The position numbers and the translations under genes were made by a program. A model generated the notes under the pieces. That model saw only the letters and a list, made by a program, of their open reading frames with translations, made no database searches and had not been told where the DNA came from. A stretch of DNA of 64,000 nt from an uncultured bacterium. GTDB lineage: Bacteria; Bipolaricaulota; Bipolaricaulia; UBA7950; UBA9294. The DNA lies in the NCBI GenBank assembly GCA_903857865.1, contig CAIOGO010000008.1, positions 23,232 through 87,231 on the forward strand. Reading direction: 5' to 3'. This document shows, one piece after another, positions 35,686 to 45,162 of the stretch; positions within the stretch are counted from its first letter, which is position 1, and each line of letters begins with the position of its first letter.

Positions 35686-38600
35686 TTGCGACAAATGACG
35701 GGCGGCGATGCAAGGGTTGACAGCGTAAGAGCGTTTCGTGCCGGCCACGAGTATCACGAGGCTTGGACGGTGAGTCTAGCACTGCAGCTCTTGCAGCTCT
35801 TGCGGCCGGACGATGACCTTGTCGCGATTGCTGTCGAAGGGCTCTCTCCGGTCGATCAGGCTCGCGCCTCGGCGCGAGCCATGGAAATAGCGGACCTCAC
35901 GCTCTACTACGGCGATGGACCGAGCTTCGAGGAGGCTTCGCGCGTCCGCGTTGTTCAGTTCAAGTACTCCGTAGCCGACAGTGACACGGACTTCCGGGCA
36001 AGCCACGCGAAGAAGACTATCGAGAAGTTCGCAGTGACATACCGCGAGGGTCTTGAGAAGTACGGCGCTTCGGCTGTAGAAGAGAAGCTTGGCTTCCAGC
36101 TCATGACGAACCGGCCAATCTACGCACCGCTTCTCCGGGCGGTGGAAGCTATAGCCCAAGGACTCCCTCGAACAGGAGAGATCGCGGAGCAGGCGAGGCA
36201 GTTCAAGGCTCATGCGCAGATGCACGGAGCGGCACTTGCCGCATTCGCCGCGAAGTTCGAACTGAGCGGCCGTTCCGGAAGTCTTCAAGGGAAGAAGACG
36301 GAGGTCTCAACCTTGCTGGCTGACTGGTCGGCAGCGAGCGGCCAGGACCTCGTCGTCAGGGCGCGGCTTGGCGACCTGCGGGAGCTGGTTCGGGACAAGG
36401 CAGGCGAGAAGGGAGCTCCCCAGAATTGCATCACTCGAACGGACATCCTGGCAGTGCTTGGGGTGCACGACTCTGATGATATGCTGCCATGCAAGTCGGC
36501 ACTCTCAGACGTCGGGAGGGTCGTTGAGCGCCAGCAACTCACCGATGCAGTCACTCTGATCTCTTCCCTTACGATTCCGCTCGTGATCCACGGATGCGGA
36601 GGTATTGGCAAGACCGTGTTCATGTCCAGTCTTGCTGCGAAGCTTGCGGAGCGTGACGAGGTTCTCTTCTTCGACTGCTTCGGTGGTGGAGCCTATCGCG
36701 CCATAGACGAAGCAAGGCATCTGCCGCAGAGCGGTCTCATCCACATCGCGAACACGTTGTCGTTCCGCGGGTTATGTGAACCAATGCTACCTGGTAGTTC
36801 GGATGCGCGTTCGCTCATGCGAACGTTCAAGCGGCGTCTCATCCAGACTATCGCAACGATATCCAGAACGGAACCGGGAAGAGAAGTGATCCTGTTCATC
36901 GACGCTGTTGACAACGCTGCAATCGTCGCACAGGAGCGCGGTGACGATTGCTTCCCAGTTCAGTTGCTCGAGAGCCTCAATGACAAGCCCATCCCAGGTC
37001 TGAAAGTCATCGTCTCGTGCAGGACAGAGAACAAGCCCTCGACGTACGCGAGATACCAGGAATTCGAGTTGCAGCCGTTCACCAGGCTTGAAACGAAAGC
37101 ATTCTTGCGTGCTCGGCTCAGGACGGTCTCCGAGACGGAGATCAACGTCGCGCAATCGCGGTCCGGCGGCAATCCGCGTGTACTTGCCCATCTGGCCGCG
37201 GGCGAGCGCGGTCTGCTTGATCAGTCTGAGATCGAGAAGAAGGTCGAACTCGACGAGCTCATCCAGCAACGGATTGACAACGCGGTCGACACAGCCATCA
37301 AACGTGGGTGTACGCAAGGCGACATCAATCGATTCTTGGCAGGACTGGCTGTTCTGCCCCCGCCCATTCCGCTTGACGAGTGTGCTAGCGCGCTTGGCAC
37401 TGACGAGAGCGCGGTCAAGAGCTTCGTCTCAGATCTCTTCCCATGGCTGGAGCGATTCGACCAAGGCATCATGTTCAAAGACGAGCCCACCGAGACGCTG
37501 ATTCGCCAGGAGTACGCGTCTTCTCAAGAGCTTCTTCGCCGTGTCGCCGACAACCTGTTCGCACGCCAAGACGAATCGGTGTATGCAGCTCGTGCTCTTC
37601 CAGAACTTCTGTACCGGCTCGATGATGGCAAGAGGCTCTTCAATCTGGCATTCGATGGTCGGATTCCTGCGGCGATAACAAGCGCGGTAGGCAGGAGGAG
37701 CATCCGGTATGCTAGGCTCAGGGCCGCGACACTCCACGCTGCGGAGAAGCGCAATGCTGACGGGCTCGTGAAGCTGCTTGTGGAGCTGTCCACGGTCGCC
37801 GTCTCTGATCAGCGCGGGGCCACCTACATCCTCGAGCATCCCGATCTCGTCGTGGCCGCTAGGGACGCTGACGCGATGCGTCGGCTCTTTGAGACGCGCA
37901 CCGGGTGGCCAGGGGCGCGTCATGCGAGGCTTACGATTGCCAATGCAGTTACCGGCGAATTCGAGGAGGCATCGCGCAACGCGTCCGCGGCCAGAGAATG
38001 GATCAACCACTACCGCAGTCAACCTGATCACGCAAGACAGAGGAACGATCACGGTCCGGAACGCCCGGACATTGCTGCTATACCACTCCTCCTGATCTCG
38101 GAGAGCCGTGCGAAGAACGCAGCGAACTTCCTCCGCGGATGGCAGGACTGGTATGCATACGAAGTCTGCGAATGCGTATTCGAGTACTCCCGTCTGGCGC
38201 AAACGATCGGGACACAGTCGCCCCGCCGATTGTCTCGCTTTGTCGGTGAACTTGAGGGAATCGGACCGCTTGCGGCGGCCCTTTCTTTCTCGGAGATCGG
38301 AAGGCCAAGACGCAAGGACTTGGTTGAGAAGTTGGCGGGGCTCTGCCGCAAGAGAACGCAGCTCCGGATCTCGGACAGCTTCGCACACAACGCGAGATAC
38401 ACCCTTCAGGACGGCCTTCGCAAGGCCGCCGCGATGGCCTTGGCGCTGGGGCTTGACGCACAGGCGTTGGCAATCGCAACGCGTGCTCCTCATCAACGCC
38501 CGCGAGTCTCATCGTACCGCGATGTCTTCTATCATTCGGATGTCTTCCCCTTCCTGTTCCACACGGCGCTCGTTGCCGCTGTGAAGGAGCAGCCTCTTCA

Positions 38601-41600
38601 TGAGAAGGACGTCTTGCCTGCGGAGCTTGTGCCAGTCTGCTCTGCAATCCGCAAGAGCCAGGCAGGAAGCCAGTTCCGCGCCAAAGCGAAAGCGAGACTG
38701 CTCAAGAGCCCACAGAAGCAGCGCGCTGTGGAAGGGCAGGAGCCGCGCGCGCTGAGCTACGAGGAACGCCAACAGGCCGAGCATTACCTCGACCACCGCT
38801 TGGGACCGCTCCTGGCGATGGCGCGGGCACTGTCGGCCATCCTTGCAGCGTCTTCTGGCGTAGTCGACAGAGCCTTCTTGGATCTGCTAGGGGTGTGGAA
38901 GGATGCTCGAAAGAGCCACGATTCATATCGAAGTGAGAAAGCCAGTCGCTTCTTCGAGATGCTTGGCCTCGATGCGGCGCTCTTCGCGTTGTGGGCGCGT
39001 GGCGAGATCAGACCGGCATCTGTCGAATGCCTCCTCTCGACGATGCAGGACCAGGACGTTGGAGTCCAGTATCTCATCCGGCTCGTTTCGATTCTCGCAA
39101 GAAGACCTCACTTGCATGGTCTTGCTGGAGAGCTCGCGCTCAAGGCGCGCCAACATGTCGACACCGAGCAGGACGTGGATTCCCGCGCATCGCTCTTCGC
39201 CAGTCTGGGTCGGGCCATGCTTCCCGCCAGCATTGATGAGGCAGCCACCTACTTCCGCATGGGCCTTGAGCAGATGGATGCTATCGGTGCAGGGGACTAT
39301 CGCTTCGTGCACGAGGTTCTCTCGTTCGCATCTGCGATCAAGGGCGGCGAGCTTGAGGATCGTGACGTTCTCACCCTGGAAAGCATCTGTGAGCTCAACA
39401 TGGGTGAGGAGGCGGAGAAGTTCACCTGGGGAGTGTACGGGCAGGCCATGTCCAAGTGCTCCGGTCTCAGAGGCCTGGCGACTCTGAGCAGGTGGGACGA
39501 TCGCTCTCGGATCGCACTTCGCAGTACGCTGCTGCCCTATCTCACTGCACTGGTCGAAGATGGAAAGCTTGCACCCGAGGATGCGCTCTCGCTCAATCAT
39601 CTCGCTGCTCCCGCTGAGTACTGGGATAGCGGAACACGTGAGTTCGCGCGGGCCATCCGGGGCAAGGCCGGACCTGATCCGGAGGTTGTCTCTGAGCTCA
39701 TCCAGCAATACGAGAAGAACAACCCAACAGCTCCGTGGGACGAGACCCTCCAGGCTCTTGCAGCCTTGGCGGAGGAAGCTTTCGGAGCATCTTCTGACAC
39801 CGTCGGCCACCTCACCGCCGCTAGCGAGCGCTATGGCAGCACTCGTCATACGCTGAACGAATACGGAAACTACAGCGGCGAGTCCGCATACAGAGAGCAG
39901 ATGAGGGAGCGCGCGGACAATGAGCGGCAACAGGATCGCGCCAACGCAGAGAAGATTGGAGACGACGCCGATCCGACCGACAAGGCCTCGCTCTCTCGCG
40001 CAATCAGTGCTCTCAACGGACTGCAGTATGCCTACGACTTCAGGGCCGACTTCTTCTCCTCGATTCGCACCAGAGTCCCATTTGCCGAACACGCCAGGTA
40101 CATCCACAACCTCTGCGATCTGGAGCACCTGTCGCTCCACTGGAAGCTGGCGGAGCTAGCAGAGTGCAAGCAGGGGTGGGGAAGATCCTCTGCTGCTCTC
40201 GGTCCGGCCCTACGGAGTGAAGCCATTCCCCTGATCGGGCTCCACGCTGATGACCTTCTGGGCGAAACTCTCGCCGGTTCGCAGATTGCGGAGATCTCCA
40301 ACCTGACTGGGACACCAAGTTATGAGCTTGTCCTCGAGCTCATCCGAGTCGCTGCAAGGCGAAGGAGATCCGTCGCTGGTGCGGTCTGGCTTGCACTCGG
40401 CTCGTTTGTCTGTCCCCGTGCGAACGACGGCCAAGCTCGAGTCGCTCTGAGGCGCTTGCTCGGGAGTGATGCTGCGAAGCTTGCCGAGCGCGGCGCCAGC
40501 GAACGTTGCTCGGGTGGGCCTTACCCCACAGGCGACGTGCCGACGGTCGCGGCGGGACTTGTATGGAGAGCACTTGGGTCACCCTGCGCAGAGACGAGGT
40601 GGCACGCTGCCCACAGTGTCCGATGCTTCGCAAGGTTCGGACGATGGGAGGTTGTGGATTCGCTCGTCCGCCATCTCAACTGTAAAGATGCTGGGCCATT
40701 TCAGGCACCCGAACTCGCGTTCTACTATCTGCACGCCAGGCTTTGGCTCCTCATCTCGCTCGCTCGGACGGCGCTCGATCATCCCGAGGCGATCGCACGC
40801 TACAAGGATGACCTCACTTCACTCGTCATGGAAGAGCAATGGCCGCATGTTCTCATGCGCCACTTCGCCGCACGCGCGCTTCAGTCCTGCATCAATGCTG
40901 GAGAACTCACGTTGCCAGAGCCCGAGGAGAGGCAAGTGCGTACGATCGATCTGACGCCGCATCCTCATCTGAAGGAGAGTGGGACGGAGCGCACAGATTC
41001 GTACCACAGTCGTCCGGATTCGATTCCGAGACCGGCTTTCGAGCTCCATTTCGACTACGAGTTCCACAAGCTTGATGTAGACAGCCTGGGCCGGGTTTTC
41101 GGCAAGTCATGCTGGGAAGTCGCCGATACGATCTCGTCGATCGTTCATCGGCTTGACCCGGCGGTGTCCAGCATGTACGACGCCGGTGGTCGTGACTCAC
41201 CGCAGCGATACGGCTACTACGGCTTCGGCACGGAACATCACGGGTACGGCCAACAGCTTGGTTGGCACGCGCTCTTCATCGCTGCAGGCGAGTTCCTTAG
41301 GGCGCTTCCCGTCGTGGATAGTCCGTGGTACAACGAGGACGCCTGGGAGGAGTGGCTCGGCCGGTATCTTCTCACTCGAGAGGATGGACTCTGGCTTTCG
41401 GATGGCACGGACACCCAGCCATTGGATACAGCCAGCACTCTCCTTGAGAAAGGGACGAAGAGCCTCAAGATCACTGGGGCCCGAAAGAGACTCCTGCAAC
41501 TAGCCGGAATCGGCGACGCTGTTGGAAAGGAATTGGTCGTCGAGGGGAGGTGGTTCTCTGCAGACGATATCGGCATCCACATCTCATCAGCGTTGGTTCC

Positions 41601-42162
41601 CCCAAGCAAGGCCAGGGTGCTTGCGCGAGCGCTGACTCGTGAAGAGCCCGTGATTGTCTGGATTCCCGTACTTGATGAATCCGAAAGCGACCTGGGCTAC
41701 CGACAACAAGAGTACGCACCCTGGATCGTCTGCCCGTCCGGCGTCGCTCGGCTTGACGAACACGATCCCTACGGAGCCACCGTTGCGAATCTCAGGCCGC
41801 GCCTGGCACGCGAGATCTTGAGCTTGTACTCGCTCAGGAGCCGTGATCCATTCGAGCGAGTCTGGTCTGACAAGCGAGACGCCGCAATGTTGCGTGCTGA
41901 CGCATGGGGCCGCGACGAGACGGACGCTCGGCGAAGTCCACATCCAGGGCTACGCCTGATCTGTGCCTCTCCTTTGCTCAGGAGGCTACTGACCAAGAGA
42001 GATCGGGACTTGCTTCTGCTCATCAAGCTCGAACGCCACGAGAAGAGGCATGGACAAGACAGCGAATGGAGCCACACGATCGCCGTAGTTCGCATTGCTA
42101 AGACGCTTGACCTTGAGTACTTCGAGGGGCGCACGAACCATGCATACAGACCTGGGCGCTAG
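35686..42162 (+). CDS. Giant nuclease-STAND NTPase, Avs-like antiphage protein
   Basis: A 2158-residue protein (TTG 35686, or ATG 35695). The N-terminus looks like a DUF4297/Cap4-type PD-(D/E)xK nuclease: Glu51 in AVEG, Asp70 in EIADLTLYY and QFKYS with Lys93. A STAND/NACHT NTPase follows, with Walker A GCGGIGKT (about 303-310) and Walker B VILFIDAVDN (about 398-407). The remaining 1500 residues are helical, repeat-like and probably the ligand sensor. Avs-type proteins bind conserved phage proteins and then activate the effector; the trigger here cannot be read. It is the only gene of the first cassette after tRNA-Ala. Confidence 0.8.
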   Translation: MRQMTGGDARVDSVRAFRAGHEYHEAWTVSLALQLLQLLRPDDDLVAIAVEGLSPVDQARASARAMEIADLTLYYGDGPSFEEASRVRVVQFKYSVADSDTDFRASHAKKTIEKFAVTYREGLEKYGASAVEEKLGFQLMTNRPIYAPLLRAVEAIAQGLPRTGEIAEQARQFKAHAQMHGAALAAFAAKFELSGRSGSLQGKKTEVSTLLADWSAASGQDLVVRARLGDLRELVRDKAGEKGAPQNCITRTDILAVLGVHDSDDMLPCKSALSDVGRVVERQQLTDAVTLISSLTIPLVIHGCGGIGKTVFMSSLAAKLAERDEVLFFDCFGGGAYRAIDEARHLPQSGLIHIANTLSFRGLCEPMLPGSSDARSLMRTFKRRLIQTIATISRTEPGREVILFIDAVDNAAIVAQERGDDCFPVQLLESLNDKPIPGLKVIVSCRTENKPSTYARYQEFELQPFTRLETKAFLRARLRTVSETEINVAQSRSGGNPRVLAHLAAGERGLLDQSEIEKKVELDELIQQRIDNAVDTAIKRGCTQGDINRFLAGLAVLPPPIPLDECASALGTDESAVKSFVSDLFPWLERFDQGIMFKDEPTETLIRQEYASSQELLRRVADNLFARQDESVYAARALPELLYRLDDGKRLFNLAFDGRIPAAITSAVGRRSIRYARLRAATLHAAEKRNADGLVKLLVELSTVAVSDQRGATYILEHPDLVVAARDADAMRRLFETRTGWPGARHARLTIANAVTGEFEEASRNASAAREWINHYRSQPDHARQRNDHGPERPDIAAIPLLLISESRAKNAANFLRGWQDWYAYEVCECVFEYSRLAQTIGTQSPRRLSRFVGELEGIGPLAAALSFSEIGRPRRKDLVEKLAGLCRKRTQLRISDSFAHNARYTLQDGLRKAAAMALALGLDAQALAIATRAPHQRPRVSSYRDVFYHSDVFPFLFHTALVAAVKEQPLHEKDVLPAELVPVCSAIRKSQAGSQFRAKAKARLLKSPQKQRAVEGQEPRALSYEERQQAEHYLDHRLGPLLAMARALSAILAASSGVVDRAFLDLLGVWKDARKSHDSYRSEKASRFFEMLGLDAALFALWARGEIRPASVECLLSTMQDQDVGVQYLIRLVSILARRPHLHGLAGELALKARQHVDTEQDVDSRASLFASLGRAMLPASIDEAATYFRMGLEQMDAIGAGDYRFVHEVLSFASAIKGGELEDRDVLTLESICELNMGEEAEKFTWGVYGQAMSKCSGLRGLATLSRWDDRSRIALRSTLLPYLTALVEDGKLAPEDALSLNHLAAPAEYWDSGTREFARAIRGKAGPDPEVVSELIQQYEKNNPTAPWDETLQALAALAEEAFGASSDTVGHLTAASERYGSTRHTLNEYGNYSGESAYREQMRERADNERQQDRANAEKIGDDADPTDKASLSRAISALNGLQYAYDFRADFFSSIRTRVPFAEHARYIHNLCDLEHLSLHWKLAELAECKQGWGRSSAALGPALRSEAIPLIGLHADDLLGETLAGSQIAEISNLTGTPSYELVLELIRVAARRRRSVAGAVWLALGSFVCPRANDGQARVALRRLLGSDAAKLAERGASERCSGGPYPTGDVPTVAAGLVWRALGSPCAETRWHAAHSVRCFARFGRWEVVDSLVRHLNCKDAGPFQAPELAFYYLHARLWLLISLARTALDHPEAIARYKDDLTSLVMEEQWPHVLMRHFAARALQSCINAGELTLPEPEERQVRTIDLTPHPHLKESGTERTDSYHSRPDSIPRPAFELHFDYEFHKLDVDSLGRVFGKSCWEVADTISSIVHRLDPAVSSMYDAGGRDSPQRYGYYGFGTEHHGYGQQLGWHALFIAAGEFLRALPVVDSPWYNEDAWEEWLGRYLLTREDGLWLSDGTDTQPLDTASTLLEKGTKSLKITGARKRLLQLAGIGDAVGKELVVEGRWFSADDIGIHISSALVPPSKARVLARALTREEPVIVWIPVLDESESDLGYRQQEYAPWIVCPSGVARLDEHDPYGATVANLRPRLAREILSLYSLRSRDPFERVWSDKRDAAMLRADAWGRDETDARRSPHPGLRLICASPLLRRLLTKRDRDLLLLIKLERHEKRHGQDSEWSHTIAVVRIAKTLDLEYFEGRTNHAYRPGR

Positions 42163-42721
42163 GCGCGCGCACCGGGCACGGACTGCGGCGAACACCTATG
42201 CTTCTTTGTGCTTGCAGTGTGAGGCGCGCCGCTCTGACACGTCAGGCGACGGCTCCCGCTCGTGGACCAACGCTGCGGTGCGAGCTGAAGCACAGAAGAC
42301 GTAGACATCGACGCTGTGTTCTCACGATGCCGTGACTGGGAGGCACCCGTCACCACTCTGCGACGGTCACACGCGTTCTCTGATCGGTCCCCCAGGCTCC
42401 ACAGGGACCACGGCTTCGCTGTTCTGGTCAGCGCTCTTCACCGCTGTCACCTACTTCCCCGCAGAGGGGCATCGGCGACAACGTAGACAGAATCCTCACT
42501 TCTTGGTTCGAGTCCCCTAGGGTCGCGTGATGTGCATCACACTCGCTCCCGTAGCTGGAATCCCTCCTTCTTCGTTTAACGATGGGCTCGGGGGCAGATC
42601 AAGCTGGGCGTAGTCCGGGTCCGTGCCGACGCAGCCTGTCATCTGCTGCAACCTGGGCGCAACCCCCAAGCGATCCCGATTTCGGATCCACCCTGGAGGT
42701 CTCACGGGAGCACGTCGGCGC
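42163..42721. other. Cassette junction region
   Basis: There is no convincing gene. It holds the arm-plus-core repeat at 42352-42403 and, at 42504-42521, GGTTCGAGTCCCCTAGGG, a near copy of the tRNA-Ala T arm. The rest shows no clear structure. Confidence 0.55.
42352..42403 (+). repeat. attR-like junction repeat (copy 1)
   Basis: A 52-nt unit starting CCACTCTG, with GTTCTCTGATCGGTCC and ending CAGGCTCCACAG. The last 17 nt mimic the 3' end of tRNA-Ala; the left part is shared with copies at 44831, 52768 and 56714, so it is probably a conserved element end. Confidence 0.7.
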
Positions 42722-44653
42722 CTACTGCTGCGACAGTGACGCTCTCAACTCCGAAAGGCGACCGGTCAGTTCTCGGGCCTTCACAGTGCCGGGCTCATCA
42801 CCGATGAATCGAGACAGCGCTTGCGCCTGCGCCGCCAAGTCCGAGAGCTTATCCAGCTCAAGACCTCTTCCCGAGCCAGCCTCGATCCTCCAGCGGATCA
42901 CGTCACGGACGGAGTTTGACCAGGCGGTGATGTACCCAAGGCGCCGGTAGAGGTCCACCTGGTCTTCCGAGAGCTGCGCTTTCGTCAGCGCCGGTCTGCT
43001 CTCTAGCCGTATGTGCAAGCGCTTGGCATGCTGGCTTCCGAAGTAGTTGTCAGAGAAGTCGAAGTGCCTCTTGGCTCTCCACAGATGGAAGGCCGCCCAG
43101 CACCTAGCAATCCTCCAGACCTGCGTCCACCTTCCCCCGCGCTTGAGCGCCTCATGGAGGCTCTCTACTGCCTGGGCAGCAAGCAAGTGGAGGTTTCCCG
43201 CTGCGCTCGACAGCCGCTTCCTGCGCGGGACGGACTCGGGGCCAAATCCACAAGACCAGCATACGACCGAGGCTCCAAGCAGGCGAACCCAGATCCCAAG
43301 CCACCGACCGCCAATAGCCGCCATCTGAGTCCACCAGGGGGATCCCCTGTCGGCGGCGCTACCGCGCTGGGCCGCGGGTGAACGGACGCGTAGCAGTGAC
43401 GCCCGTGTCTCGGCGAGACCGAGGCGCGCGCTGCTCAACTCGATCCGCTCTACTGCATCTTCGGAAGCTCTCAGCGCGGCGGTGTAGCCCTGCTCGGAGA
43501 GAGCGAGCGATTGGGCGGTGTGGGATTCGAGGAAGTGAGCTCGCGCCTTCGCTTTCTGATACCAGACCTGGTTTCGCAAGGATGGTCTGTCGTCTGCCAT
43601 CCCCGCAAGCAGCGCGAGGGCGGCTGAGCCCGCCCCCACGTCAAGCGCTGCCAGACACGCCCACCTCGCCGCTTCGCCTGGCGGGAATGCACTCGTATCG
43701 ACTGGCAGACTCCCGCATGGGCGCGCAGAGCTTTGGGAACCCCTTGGTTCCGGCTCCATGCTGACGGAGGCACGCTGTTCAAGAGAGAGCGTGGCAGACA
43801 GTCTCTGGAAGAACGGTACGGCATCTCCACACATGGCCACTGTCGATGGGAAGCCAAGGATGCGTCTAGCATCTAGCGAGACGTCTGCATTCTGCCCGTG
43901 CAGATTCCAGTAGAAGCGAGACGCGCCCGCCTTAAGCAGCAACGGGCAGATGTCGAAGTCGAAGCCGCTGTACCCAAAGACGACGACGGTCTTGCCGTGG
44001 ATGAGCTCTTTCAAGAGATCCCGCTTCCAGGGAGGAAGCGCGCGCTCTGCCGAGAGCGAGGAGACAACTGTGCGGGGTTCATCGATACTGCCATGGATCT
44101 TGAAGAGAGGAGGCAGTGCCGGGGACCATGAGTCGAGCTGTCTCTCCTCGAAGATGCGGGTGTTCTCCCGCGCAGCTGGCGTCCAGCACTGCTCGATGAG
44201 GGTATCATAGTTCGTCGTCACAATGGCCGAGGCAGCAGGCGGAGAAGCCGCAAGGCAACCTGCAAGCGTCGAGTGTATCTTGTTGCTCGTTCCAGACGCG
44301 AGGTTTCGCACCAGGAACTGCTGGACCGGGCCCTCGCCTATCTGGGCATCATAGATGTCCAGCAAGCCCTCAAGGGGGACACCGTGGACTTGGAGTCGTT
44401 CCTGCAAGCCAGGAACGGGAAGCTCGCAGCCTCCGAGCGCGGCAGCAAGGGTCGCTGCAAGGTCAACGGGAAGTGTCCGGAACGTGTCCGATCCGATGAG
44501 CATAGCAGCCAAGCTTCGCCGGAGCTCCTCACCAGTCGGGAGACAGGCCGGCGGAGGCTTGGAAACACCCGCGCCGATGAAGAACACGAGATCTTGCGGA
44601 GGCACCGCAGCGATTTCGTCGACGAGATCAGTGTTACTGGGGTAGTCTGCCAC
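42722..44653 (-). CDS. SIR2-like domain protein, probable defence effector
   Basis: A 643-residue protein. The N-terminal half is SIR2-like: FFIGAGVSKP (residues 24-33), ATTNYDTLIE, KIHGSIDEP and VVFGYSGFDFDI. Such domains in defence systems cleave NAD. The C-terminal half is helical, with no recognised domain. The start is GTG 44653 because GGAGG stands 5 nt upstream and the product then begins shortly before the nucleotide-binding motif; the frame is open further upstream to 44764. It is the single gene between two junction repeats. Confidence 0.78.
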   Translation of the reverse strand: MADYPSNTDLVDEIAAVPPQDLVFFIGAGVSKPPPACLPTGEELRRSLAAMLIGSDTFRTLPVDLAATLAAALGGCELPVPGLQERLQVHGVPLEGLLDIYDAQIGEGPVQQFLVRNLASGTSNKIHSTLAGCLAASPPAASAIVTTNYDTLIEQCWTPAARENTRIFEERQLDSWSPALPPLFKIHGSIDEPRTVVSSLSAERALPPWKRDLLKELIHGKTVVVFGYSGFDFDICPLLLKAGASRFYWNLHGQNADVSLDARRILGFPSTVAMCGDAVPFFQRLSATLSLEQRASVSMEPEPRGSQSSARPCGSLPVDTSAFPPGEAARWACLAALDVGAGSAALALLAGMADDRPSLRNQVWYQKAKARAHFLESHTAQSLALSEQGYTAALRASEDAVERIELSSARLGLAETRASLLRVRSPAAQRGSAADRGSPWWTQMAAIGGRWLGIWVRLLGASVVCWSCGFGPESVPRRKRLSSAAGNLHLLAAQAVESLHEALKRGGRWTQVWRIARCWAAFHLWRAKRHFDFSDNYFGSQHAKRLHIRLESRPALTKAQLSEDQVDLYRRLGYITAWSNSVRDVIRWRIEAGSGRGLELDKLSDLAAQAQALSRFIGDEPGTVKARELTGRLSELRASLSQQ

Positions 44654-44830
44654 ACTCACCTCCGCCGGGAGACTCCAAGAGGATATCAACCTGATCCCCC
44701 AAGACTGAACCGCGGCATCAGGTGAACCTCTCACCTTGACGTACCTACAGCGTGGAGGAGCCAAGGTGGCCGCATTGTAGATCGGAACGGCGAATGCGGG
44801 TCTTGGCTGGCATGATGTGGACCCGGATTA

Positions 44831-44881
44831 CCAGCGAGCGACGGCCACTCGAGTTCTCTGATCGGTCCCCCAGGCTCCACA
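44831..44881 (+). repeat. attR-like junction repeat (copy 2)
   Basis: The same type as at 42352: GCGACGGCCACTC, then GTTCTCTGATCGGTCCCC and the CAGGCTCCACA end. Confidence 0.7.
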
Positions 44882-44885
44882 CTAC

Positions 44886-44937
44886 CACTCTGTAGTCAGA
44901 ACGAAGGTTCTGGTTACAGTCATGCAGGCTCCACAGC
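44886..44937 (+). repeat. Junction repeat, variant B (left copy)
   Basis: A 52-nt unit, CCACTCTG...GGTTCTGGTTACAGTCATG...CAGGCTCCACAG. It has the same length and ends as the type above but a different interior. Its partner lies at 47272-47323, so the pair brackets the cyclase gene. Confidence 0.6.
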
Positions 44938-45162
44938 CCGTGTATTCTCGTTCCCTTCTGCCGTTTCCGCCTTCGCGCTAAGGCTGTCAGCCCGTTGTTG
45001 GTGGGAACGCTGTGTAGCCGCCAAGGAGATGCGAGCAGTTGCGCTGCCCAGGATCCAGGGGTTCGCCACGATGCTCGCAGACAAGCAGAATCTCACGGCC
45101 CCTCCGCCAACTGGTGATACAACTCTCGGCTCACCCGACTGGCGGCCGTGCAGATTGCCAGC

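Larger units (their letters stand above)
44654..45162. other. Cassette junction region
   Basis: There is no gene. Two junction repeats stand only about 5 nt apart (44831-44881 and 44886-44937). The rest (44938-45162) shows nothing recognisable. Confidence 0.5.

Noticed and set aside
42332-42520. Short frames reading RSLIGPPGST near several junctions
   Set aside because: The similarity between copies comes from the junction DNA repeat itself, not from protein conservation.
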